From Armatimonadota bacterium (lineage in GTDB: Bacteria > Armatimonadota > SYMT01): 6,133 nt of DNA. Positions 1-5,797 of the stretch are shown here, in pieces (within the stretch, counting starts at the first letter, position 1; the number at the start of each line of letters is the position of its first letter). The notes under the pieces are model-generated. The model saw nothing but the letters and a program-made list of their open reading frames with translations, was not told where the DNA came from and made no database searches. Both the position numbers and the translations under genes were made by a program. The DNA lies in the NCBI GenBank assembly GCA_020696885.1, contig JAJFMS010000575.1:1-6133 (forward strand), given 5' to 3'.

Positions 1-537
1 TTCGCCTCCCCGCAAGAACGTCATCGTCCACCACACAGGACGGACCGGGGCCTGGCGACCTTCTTTACCGCGAGCACAGAAGGCCGAGTCCGGCACCTGG
101 CGTCACCGGACCGACGCGATGGCTTCTCCGACTTGCTGGCGACGACATCCGTTGAGTACGAGGTGGAGATTCTCGCCTGGGTGGTGCTCGCGGAGCATTA
201 TCACCTCGTCGTAGCGCCGCGGGAGACGGAGGTGATCGCAAAGTGGCTCGCCAGGTTGCACCGACGCAGCAGTACGCGGTTAAACCAGGATGAAGGCACC
301 TCAGGTCGGCAGTGCTGGTACCAGTATTGGGATCGCACCCTCTGGACCGAAGGGGATCTCCTTTCCCGCGTCAACTACATCCACGCGAATCCCGTGAAGC
401 ACGGCTACGTGACCGATCCCTCCGAGTGGCGCTGGAGCAGTCTCTCTCAATGGCAAGACGCGGACGAGAGCAGTGAGCTCGCTACCCGGATGCTGCGGTT
501 CCCGCCTCCACGCAGGGTGCCAAACGACGACTTCTAG
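1..537 (+). CDS. REP-associated tyrosine transposase (RAYT), IS200-like Y1/HUH family, 5' end outside the window
   Basis: A single-strand DNA transposase/nuclease of the Y1 (HUH) superfamily. Known members cut and rejoin REP palindromes through a covalent tyrosine-DNA link. The frame is open from base 1 to the TAG at 535-537 (178 codons seen), so the true start lies upstream; the TTG at 133 falls inside the conserved fold and is not a start. What is visible: an N-terminal strand segment of the form GLATFFTAST, the metal-binding HUH motif as H-Y-H (codons at 196-204, context EHYHLVV), then a W-Y-Q-Y-W-D-R segment, and the family hallmark YIHANPVKHGYV (TAC at 376-378), whose tyrosine is the likely nucleophile, followed by WRWSSLSQW. 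Length fits the family (about 150-220 aa). All catalytic motifs seem intact. REP-like palindromes begin 72 nt after its stop, the expected arrangement for a RAYT. The N-terminus cannot be judged. Confidence 0.88.
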   Translation, partial: FASPQERHRPPHRTDRGLATFFTASTEGRVRHLASPDRRDGFSDLLATTSVEYEVEILAWVVLAEHYHLVVAPRETEVIAKWLARLHRRSSTRLNQDEGTSGRQCWYQYWDRTLWTEGDLLSRVNYIHANPVKHGYVTDPSEWRWSSLSQWQDADESSELATRMLRFPPPRRVPNDDF

Positions 538-602
538 CTATCACAGACAGAGGAGCCGCCCCGGTGGCGCCATGCATCCGCTCGAATGCCGTAACCGTAA
601 CC

Positions 603-728
603 GCCTGGTTGCCCGGAGTCCCGGAGCCATCCGGGCAGCACCTTTCGAAGACCGTGACTACATTCGCCTGGTTGCCCGGAGTCCCGTAGCGATCCGGGCA
701 GCACCTCTTGAAGACGGCGACTACATTC
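603..728 (+). repeat. Two tandem 63-bp REP-containing units
   Basis: Unit 1 is 603-665 and unit 2 is 666-728. They abut directly and agree at 57 of 63 positions by my alignment. Each starts GCCTGGT and ends GACTACATTC. Each holds a perfect 8-bp inverted repeat, TGCCCGGA/TCCGGGCA, with a 12-nt loop: arms 610-617 and 630-637 in unit 1, 673-680 and 693-700 in unit 2. Two of the six differences fall in the loops and none in the palindrome arms. This is what REP/BIME-type elements look like next to a RAYT gene. Short open frames across the units (the period is divisible by three) are a by-product of the repeat. Confidence 0.85.
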
Positions 729-737
729 GGTAACACG

Positions 738-767
738 TGCCCGGATGGCTCCGGGACTCCGCGGCAA
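738..767 (-). repeat. Third REP-like palindrome, inverted relative to the first two
   Basis: Bases 738-767 are the reverse complement of the palindrome core of unit 1 (609-637), including its 12-nt loop, except for one inserted C near 762 that spoils the distal arm. Together with the upstream copies it makes an inverted REP pair (REPIN/BIME-like), able in principle to fold into one long stem between 609-637 and 738-767. The flanks (CGGTAACAC before it) do not match the 63-bp unit. Confidence 0.75.
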
Positions 768-786
768 TCGCTCGACGACAAGCACT

Positions 787-823
787 GTTATCCGATGGTT
801 GGCAATTCGCTCACTCGGATAGC
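787..823. other. Inverted repeat in the leader of the 336-aa gene
   Basis: TATCCGA at 789-795 and TCGGATA at 815-821 are perfect 7-bp arms with a 19-nt loop. They extend to 9 bp (787-823) if one G-T pair is allowed. No T-run follows, so it is not an obvious terminator. It could be a further degenerate palindromic element or a regulator site; nothing in the sequence decides. The rest of the 538-909 gap holds only the REP elements, a GTAACC doublet at 591-602, and a small GCCCG/CGGGC hairpin at 857-870. Confidence 0.4.
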
Positions 824-909
824 CTCCTACCAAAGGCGGCGATCGACCTGGGGGAGGCCCGTTCACGGGCGGCGCGTGTCGCCAACCCCAGAGGCAACTG
901 AACTCCACC

Positions 910-1920
910 ATGAGCGTCTACTTCGTCTACCGCAGTCATTACGCCGGCCCGACCTGTCAGCACGTCCGCCGGTTCGAGGACGAGTCCGTCCTCGCGTGGT
1001 TCCAGGCCCGCTGGGAGGGCGCGGCGGACCCTGACGCGGCGTACGCCCGCGTGAAAGAGCTGCTCGGCACGGACGTCTACGGTTTCAACTCGCTGTTCAC
1101 AGCAATCGCAGAGTCCTCCCTGCCCTGCCCGAAGACGGCGCGCCAGCTTGCGGAGCTGCTCGAAGAGCACCTCTACTACGAGGGCGAGCTGCTCTGCAAG
1201 CCGCACGCCATCCAGGTGCTCACGGACGACGATGAGCTGGAGCTCTCCTACTACTTCTTCGACGACCACTACCTGGAGCGTCGGCCCAATGCGACGGCGT
1301 ACCTGCTGCGAGAGGACTGGCGCCTACCGGAGGGCGCCGCGGAGGGGGCCGTCAAGCCGGTGGCGACCAGTCGCGTGCGTCCTTCCGGACACGGCGAGGG
1401 AACGGTTTACCTGGCCTTCATTGCGTACTACGACTCCGGCAGCCTCTCCGACCAGGAGGGCGGCTACCGGATCCAGGGCATTCACTTACCAGAGCTCTGT
1501 CGTTACCTGGCGGCTCACTCGCCGCAGGGCGAATGGCCGTTCGAGCTGCTCCTCCTCCGCTCCCAGCTCACCGCCGACGAGGCCGGAAACCCGCTGTCCC
1601 AGGCGCTGGAGGCTTGCGGTCGCCTGCCCCTCGTCCATCTTTACGACGATCTGGGTGACGGCGACTCGCTTACCGGCGGGCCCCAGTCCGCGCGTGAGGT
1701 GGTAGAGTCGCACCTGGAGGAGTCGGGGGAGCAACCGGAAGAGCGCAGATCCCTCGTCCAGGTAGAGGAGCACGTCGCCCAGCTCTGCCTCCACGTCGAC
1801 CGCTGGGGCGACCGCGATCTCTACCACCGCTGGATCCTTTTCGACGACCTGTGGCTGGCGGCGAACCCCGCGCTGGGGAACGCGATCCTCACCTACGTGA
1901 AGCGCTGGGATGTGCTGTAG
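910..1920 (+). CDS. Hypothetical protein, 336 aa, function unknown
   Basis: I do not recognise this family. The protein starts MSVYFVYRSHY, is acidic and rich in aromatic residues, and shows no signal peptide or membrane segment, so it is probably cytoplasmic. The N-terminal part (about 1-140) contains helical stretches and a striking acidic/aromatic block, LTDDDELELSYYFFDDHY (104-121). After a linker rich in G, P and A (about 140-163), a second part begins GTVYLAFIAYYDSGSLSD (164-181) and continues with GIHLPELCRYL and FELLLLRSQL, which looks like an alpha/beta or beta-sandwich fold. The C-terminus has HVDRWGDRDLYHRWILFDDLWLA (295-317). A weak GAGG (891-894) sits 15 nt before the ATG, too far for a good ribosome site; no better in-frame start is evident and the MSVYFVY beginning looks natural. 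It converges with the ankyrin genes, 36 nt from stop to stop. Sustained ordered coding in this frame argues that it is real. Confidence 0.82.
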   Translation: MSVYFVYRSHYAGPTCQHVRRFEDESVLAWFQARWEGAADPDAAYARVKELLGTDVYGFNSLFTAIAESSLPCPKTARQLAELLEEHLYYEGELLCKPHAIQVLTDDDELELSYYFFDDHYLERRPNATAYLLREDWRLPEGAAEGAVKPVATSRVRPSGHGEGTVYLAFIAYYDSGSLSDQEGGYRIQGIHLPELCRYLAAHSPQGEWPFELLLLRSQLTADEAGNPLSQALEACGRLPLVHLYDDLGDGDSLTGGPQSAREVVESHLEESGEQPEERRSLVQVEEHVAQLCLHVDRWGDRDLYHRWILFDDLWLAANPALGNAILTYVKRWDVL

Positions 1921-1926
1921 CGCGCA

Positions 1927-1949
1927 CGGTCGGAGGGAGACCCGGACCG
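1927..1949. terminator. Weak hairpin between convergent genes, possible bidirectional terminator
   Basis: CGGTC at 1927-1931 pairs with GACCG at 1945-1949, and an inner GGG (1935-1937) pairs with CCC (1941-1943) around a three-base loop. It lies in the 36-nt gap between two convergent stop codons, where a shared terminator would be expected. There is no T-tract on either side and the stem has an internal loop, so the call is tentative. Confidence 0.3.
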
Positions 1950-1956
1950 AGCGTCG

Positions 1957-3442
1957 CTACGCATCGTCCCCGTGAAGCGCGCGCCAGGTCTCGGGGCTCT
2001 CCGCCTTCAGAGCCGCCCTCCGCTGCTCCTGTTCCGCGCTCCACGCCTGCCAGGACACCTCCGCCAGCTCATCGATGTCGGACAGGTCCCCTTCGCCGCG
2101 CTCGGCGGCGGTGAGTAGCTCCACCGCCGCCCGGATCCGCGCTACCTCGCCCCGAGCCGGCATGGCGTTCGGCCCGGTCAGGAAGTCGAGACGCGCCTGG
2201 GCCGCTTCCCGTGGCGTCTTGCCACCCGCGTTAGTCGATAGGGGATCCGCTCCGTGCGCGAGGAGCAGCTTGATCACGGCCGGCCACCCGTGGTAGAACG
2301 CCGCTCCATGGAGTGGGGTCTGTCCCGAGCTCCGCAGCCGGGTCCCCATTTGCCCCGTGCTCGAACAACAGCCGGAGCTGCCGGATCACGGTCCTCTCGT
2401 CTCCGTGATCTCCAAAGCTCAACACGCGGTGGGCCGCGGGCTCGTCGCCGGCCGGATCCGGGTTGGCACCGGCCTCCAGGAGCACGGCCAACACTTCCAG
2501 CTGCTGCTCGCGGCTGATCCGCTGGTATCTCCAGTCGTAGAGGCTGCCCTGGCCCAGCGCCAGCGCCTTATCCAGAGGGGAATCGTCGGTGTCGGGAAGA
2601 TACCGCGCGTCCGCCCCTTGTGCTAGCGCCTCCCGGAGGCCCACCGCGTCGCCCGCGTCGATCGCCGCCGCCAGCGCGAATGCTGCAGGCGTGGGCTCCA
2701 GGGTGGCGGCATCGCCGAAGACGATCAGGTCGATGCGTGTATAGTCCACCGGCTTGAAGGCGACGGCGTCGCGGCCGTAGACGTCCGCTTGCCCGTCCGC
2801 GGAGCGGTGAATGAGCACCGGAAGGTAGATGCCCAGCTCCCGTGCCAGCGCGTCTTGCGCGTCCTCGCCGCGCTTGAACTGCCTCAACCAGTCAGGGTCG
2901 AAGCGTGTCCCCGTAATCACCGCGGGGAACGCATCCTTCCGCAGGTAAACTACGGACCGGCCCTCGGCTGCGAGGAATCCACCGCACTCAAACTCGAAGA
3001 GGGTCTCCTCGCCTTCATACGCCCACGCGGAGAGCGTGCCGTGCACCCCACTGCACGAGAACAGGGCGGTCCGGCAGTCGAGCTTCGCCGCCAGCTCCTG
3101 CGCCCATTCGTAGTGAAGCCCGTCACCCACCAGATAACACCACGGATGGCCCGCAAGCTGGATCACCAGTCCCCACGATCCCAGCGGCCGGGGTATCCGT
3201 CCGGCGAATAGATCCGCCGCCGCGTCTCGCCGAACGCCCCCGATCCAGCCCGTCTCCAGCATGAAGTCGAGGAGGCGGTCTGCGTCTCCCGGCCCACCCG
3301 GCGCTTGGACGAGCAACGCCGTCCAGCTCGACGACAGGTGACGCGAGAGCCCCCGGCGCTCCGCAAGCGGCACCGCGTTCCGTTTCGCCCGCGCCGGTTT
3401 TGGCGCCGAACCCGTCTCTCCCGCCTCGTTGTGCTTTGCCAT
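1957..3442 (-). pseudogene. Ankyrin-repeat protein split by a +1 frameshift (about 496 aa if restored)
   Basis: Two overlapping frames encode one protein. The upstream frame (start at 3442) codes an N-terminal region of about 250 aa that I cannot assign (no ankyrin pattern; GSWGLVIQLAGHPWCYLVGDGLHYEWAQELAAKL is typical) and then ankyrin-like units from about residue 255, including LLEAGANPD and RLLFEHGANGDPAAELG. Left alone it runs into nonsense and stops at 2231. The next frame (2349 down to 1957) resumes with GQTPLHGAAFYHGWPAVIKLLLAHGADP, a textbook ankyrin repeat. Dropping one G from the GGG complementary to 2324-2326 gives ELGQTPLHGAA and restores the exact ankyrin spacing (HGAN, eight residues, QTPLH). 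It is either a recent pseudogene or a sequencing error; both halves otherwise look well preserved. Start: ATG at 3442 is preferred over GTG at 3448, because GAGG lies 5 nt before the ATG. The gene follows the 291-aa ankyrin gene by 43 nt, so it is probably the second gene of an operon. Ankyrin repeats bind proteins; the target is unknown. Confidence 0.85.
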
Positions 3443-3445
3443 ACA

Positions 3446-3451
3446 CACCTC
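3446..3451 (-). promoter_or_regulatory. Shine-Dalgarno site that decides the start of the split ankyrin gene
   Basis: On the minus strand GAGGTG (3451-3446) is followed by TGT and then ATG at 3442-3440; the GAGG core is 5 nt from that ATG. The alternative GTG start at 3448-3446 overlaps this site and would leave it without a ribosome site of its own, so the protein most likely begins MAKHNEAGE. Confidence 0.6.
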
Positions 3452-3485
3452 GACTCGTTACCAGCACGATGCCCAACCAGGGCAA

Positions 3486-4361
3486 CTATCCCCACACGGC
3501 AGCAACACACTCCAGATACTGCGCCAACTCCTGATGCCCCGCGTGTGCGGCCCAGCCCGCAGGGGTGCTGCCGACCTTCGGATCGCGGAGGGTCGGGTCC
3601 GCCCCGCGGGCGAGGAGGAAGTCCACCATCTCCCGGTGGCCGTTCAGCGCCGCGTAGTGAAGACCGGTCCCGGCGAAGTCGAAGCCCGGCGGCACGGTGT
3701 TGATCTCGGCGCCCTGCTCCAGTAGTAGCTCCGCGGCCTGGAGCCGGTGGTGCATGCAGGCGTAGACGAACGCGTTGTTGAGGACGCCCTGCGGAGTTCG
3801 GTCCCAACCGTCGATGTTCGCCTTCAGCGCGGTCTTGACCGGGCTCGGATGGTTGGATGTCAGCCCGTCTCCGAACGGCCAGGCGATACCGCCGGCTGCG
3901 GGCTTCAGCGTCCCGTCGGCCTCGAAGAAGCCCTCGATCAGGTCCGTTCGCCCCAGCCCGGCGGCGACGCGCAGGTTCTGAATAGCCGCGCCGCGTGCCA
4001 GCAGGAGCTCGATCACCTGCTGATTGGACCAGTAGAGCGCCTCTTCCAACGGCGACCAACCCCCACGGCCATCGATGGCCGCGCCGGCGTCCAGCAGAGC
4101 AGCGGCGGCCACGGCGTTATCCATGCTTGCCGCCGCCACCAGCGGCTCGTCGATCGCCGCGCCAGCCTCGATGAGCGCCTCGACCATCTCGACCTGGTTC
4201 GGCGCCTCACCGGCATCCACCGCCAGGCACTGCAGCAGCGTCGGGTGGCTGCAACCGGAGCGAGCGGTCGCGAGGCTGGGGTCCGCAGCCAGCAGGGAGC
4301 GGAGGCAGTCCAGGTCCCCGGCCTTGATGGCAGCGGCTGCAGGGCGAAACCGGGCGTCCAT
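3486..4361 (-). CDS. Ankyrin repeat domain-containing protein, 291 aa
   Basis: A protein built almost wholly of ankyrin repeats, which form a stacked helix-turn-helix surface for protein binding; no enzymatic motif is visible. Recognisable units: residues 5-36 (AIKAGDLDCLRSLLAADPSLA), 39-70 (VEMVEALIEAGAAID), 72-99 (NAVAAAALLDAGAAID), 101-127 (GWSPLEEALYW, IELLLARGAAI), 129-150 (LRVAAGLGRTDLIEGFF), 194-222 (LNNAFVYACMHHRLQAAELLLEQGAEIN), 231-259 (GLHYAALNGHREMVDFLLARGADP) and a C-terminal cap at 264-291. A less regular stretch, 150-190, contains GGIAWPFGDG. No signal peptide, so probably cytoplasmic. The ATG at 4361 has AGAGG (4373-4369) 7 nt upstream, a good ribosome site. It is the promoter-proximal gene of a likely two-gene operon with the split ankyrin gene, and is divergent from the propeller gene. 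Similar multi-repeat bacterial ankyrin proteins occur in several large-genome environmental phyla; their partners are mostly unknown. Confidence 0.9.
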   Translation of the reverse strand: MDARFRPAAAAIKAGDLDCLRSLLAADPSLATARSGCSHPTLLQCLAVDAGEAPNQVEMVEALIEAGAAIDEPLVAAASMDNAVAAAALLDAGAAIDGRGGWSPLEEALYWSNQQVIELLLARGAAIQNLRVAAGLGRTDLIEGFFEADGTLKPAAGGIAWPFGDGLTSNHPSPVKTALKANIDGWDRTPQGVLNNAFVYACMHHRLQAAELLLEQGAEINTVPPGFDFAGTGLHYAALNGHREMVDFLLARGADPTLRDPKVGSTPAGWAAHAGHQELAQYLECVAAVWG

Positions 4362-4378
4362 GAAGCGACCTCTTTTTC

Positions 4379-4408
4379 TTACGGGGTTGCACGGATGAAT
4401 TACGGGGT
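4379..4408. promoter_or_regulatory. 9-bp direct repeat in the divergent intergenic region, possible operator
   Basis: TTACGGGGT occurs at 4379-4387 and again at 4400-4408, a repeat distance of 21 bp, or two helical turns, so both copies would face the same side of the DNA. They sit 18-47 nt upstream of the ankyrin start codon, in a stretch richer in A and T than its surroundings. The spacing and place suit a regulator binding site, but no protein can be named, and the copy near 4380 is close to the ribosome site. I could not identify convincing -35/-10 boxes in 4362-4589 on either strand. The rest of that gap shows nothing firm. Confidence 0.35.
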
Positions 4409-4589
4409 ATGAACTTAGTTACGACAGGCTCTGAGTTTCTAAAGCCCCTCTCCGAGGCCCCAGGATACCCGGCTGTCGCCCTTGCTACTTCGCCCTCTCC
4501 GGACCCGGTCCCTTAACCCGCGTCGTCGCCCTTGCGTGGTCTCGCCTTCGGTTGCCGGATCCGGCTCTACACGGCTCGGAAACTGCTCT

Positions 4590-5678
4590 ATGACCCTGTT
4601 ACGGAACTGCGTTCGCCTGTTCTTGATCGGCCTCGTCACCCTCGCGCCCACTGCCGCTCGGGCGGCACAAGATTTCGCGTTCGTGCATGATCGGGGGACG
4701 CCAAACCAGGTCTTCGCCTACCAGTTGGCTTCCACCGGCACGCTCACCCCGGTCGCAGGCTCGCCCTTCTCCACGAGCGCCGGGGCCGCCGGCGCGCAGT
4801 TCTGCCGGGGCAATTGCCAGACCGCAGCCTACGCTCCCAAGCGCCAACTGCTCTTCGTGACCGGAAGCGTGGGGATCTCCGCGCTGCGCGTGGGTACCAA
4901 CGGCGCGCTCACCGAGGTTGCCGGCTCGCCCTTCGGTCCCGCGGGGGATTACATCGGTATCGCAGTCGTCCAGAAAGGTCGCTCGACGTTCGTTTACGCT
5001 GCGGATGTAGACAGCAGCCGGGTACGCGGCTTCAACGTCGAGACGTCGGGAGCCCTCACGGAGCTTTCCGGCTCGCCCTTCGCCACGGGAGCCACGCCGG
5101 TAGCGCTCACGGCGGGGGCCGGGAAGTTGTTCTGCATCACGCAAAGCGCGCGGTTGGTGGAGTACTTCACCGTCGCGACCAGCGGCGCCCTCACCCGGGT
5201 GGACGACGCTTCCGTGGGAACGACGGGGGCGTTCACGCTTTACACAGACCCGAAGGCCAAAACGGTCTATGTGCCCGAGAACTCCGGCGGCAACGAAGTG
5301 CTCGCGCTAAAGGTGGGGAAGACCGGACTGACCACCCTGCCGGGGTCGCCCTTCTCCTCTGACGTCTCCACTTCGAGCGGGCTCGTATACAGCCCGAAGT
5401 GGGTCGTGGCGATGAGTCTGACCTCCGCCGTCGGCACCGATCTGCAGGTTTACAAACGGTCCGCGAAGGGCCCTCTGCAGAAGGTGGTGACCCAGAGCTC
5501 CGGCCTCCTCGGAATCCGCTCCGGGGCGGTGAAGGGCAAGCTGCTGGTGCTCGCCAGCGATGATGGCGATGCGGTGCGGACCTACACGGTGGCCACGAAC
5601 GGAACCCTGACCGTGGTCGATACGAAGCCTGCCGCCGCTCTCGACTTTGCCAACCAGGTGCTGATCCTGCGGCGGTAA
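4590..5678 (+). CDS. Secreted seven-bladed beta-propeller protein, lactonase/YVTN-like, 362 aa
   Basis: Residues 1-25 form a signal peptide (MTLLRNCVR, hydrophobic LFLIGLVTLA, cleavage near ARA-AQ), so the mature protein is exported. The rest is a regular propeller: a motif of the form G-x-L-T-x-V-x-G-S-P-F recurs with its leucine at residues 52, 107, 156, 201, 247, 296 and 340, steps of 44-55 residues, giving seven blades. GSPF is exact in blades 1, 2, 3 and 5 (57-60, 112-115, 161-164, 252-255) and decayed in 4, 6 and 7. Each blade also has a V/L-Y/F-A strand such as FVYAADVDSSRVRGFNVET. This is the pattern of lactonase-family and YVTN-type proteins; many have no shown lactonase activity, so binding or a structural role is as likely. 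ATG 4590 is chosen because the signal peptide begins there and GGA (4578-4580) gives a weak ribosome site. An in-frame upstream TTG (4482) would put an Arg-rich 36-residue stretch before the signal. Convergent with the isomerase gene. Confidence 0.85.
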   Translation: MTLLRNCVRLFLIGLVTLAPTAARAAQDFAFVHDRGTPNQVFAYQLASTGTLTPVAGSPFSTSAGAAGAQFCRGNCQTAAYAPKRQLLFVTGSVGISALRVGTNGALTEVAGSPFGPAGDYIGIAVVQKGRSTFVYAADVDSSRVRGFNVETSGALTELSGSPFATGATPVALTAGAGKLFCITQSARLVEYFTVATSGALTRVDDASVGTTGAFTLYTDPKAKTVYVPENSGGNEVLALKVGKTGLTTLPGSPFSSDVSTSSGLVYSPKWVVAMSLTSAVGTDLQVYKRSAKGPLQKVVTQSSGLLGIRSGAVKGKLLVLASDDGDAVRTYTVATNGTLTVVDTKPAAALDFANQVLILRR

Positions 5679-5686
5679 CGCGTTAC
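5675..5686. repeat. Perfect 12-bp palindrome overlapping the propeller stop codon
   Basis: GTAACGCGTTAC is perfectly self-complementary and includes the TAA stop at 5676-5678. A second short palindrome, AGTGGT-A-ACCACT (5694-5706), follows 7 nt later. Neither has a loop long enough for a normal RNA hairpin, so duplex DNA sites are more likely than terminators; chance is also possible. Confidence 0.45.
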
Positions 5687-5714
5687 TGATGGGAGTGGTA
5701 ACCACTAACGGGGA

Positions 5715-5786
5715 CGGAGTAATGGAGCGGTGGAGTAGTGGAGTGTTGGGCCCATTGCCCCACCACCCCATTACTCCATCACTCCT
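5715..5786. repeat. 72-bp octanucleotide repeat with inverted arms about a central palindrome
   Basis: The segment divides exactly into nine 8-base units. Units 1-4 (5715-5746) follow YGGAGNNN. Unit 5 (5747-5754) is the palindrome TGGGCCCA. Units 6-9 (5755-5786) follow NNRCYCCN, the reverse complement pattern. The strand is therefore purine-rich on the left and pyrimidine-rich on the right. One pairing register gives a perfect 10-bp stem, GGAGTAATGG (5716-5725) with CCATTACTCC (5768-5777), extended by GGTGG (5729-5733) with CCACC (5763-5767) after a three-base bulge; other registers are possible because of the period. It fills most of the gap between two convergent genes and could act as a transcription barrier in both directions, though no T-run follows. 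Confidence 0.7.
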
Positions 5787-5797
5787 GGGGCCTCACC

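Noticed and set aside
133..135. TTG as start of the transposase
   Set aside because: The frame is open back to base 1 and conserved N-terminal strand residues lie upstream of it.
473..733. 86-aa open frame with repeated LVARSP-AIRAAP peptide
   Set aside because: It is a translation of the 63-bp REP units, whose period is divisible by three. It overlaps the transposase end and has no independent coding signal.
538..823. CRISPR array
   Set aside because: Only two direct copies abut with no unique spacers, and the third is inverted; this is REP-like, not CRISPR.
534..911. Minus-strand open frame across the REP region
   Set aside because: It reads through palindromic repeats, gives a low-complexity peptide and covers the non-coding gap; no ribosome site or family pattern.
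2320..2352. Programmed ribosomal frameshift
   Set aside because: No classic slippery heptamer with a downstream structure or internal Shine-Dalgarno element is evident, and ankyrin genes are not known to use one; indel or read error is simpler.
3163..4059. 298-aa minus-strand frame spanning both ankyrin genes
   Set aside because: Arg/Gly-rich out-of-frame translation that overlaps two well-supported genes.
3747..4412. 221-aa plus-strand open frame opposite the 291-aa ankyrin gene
   Set aside because: The minus strand has regular ankyrin repeats and a good ribosome site; the plus frame is a shadow caused by high GC.
4482..4589. N-terminal extension of the propeller protein from TTG
   Set aside because: It would place 36 arginine-rich residues before a clear signal peptide that starts with ATG at 4590.
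4814..5362. 182-aa plus-strand frame within the propeller gene
   Set aside because: It is out of frame with the seven-blade pattern and rich in arginine, typical of a shadow frame.
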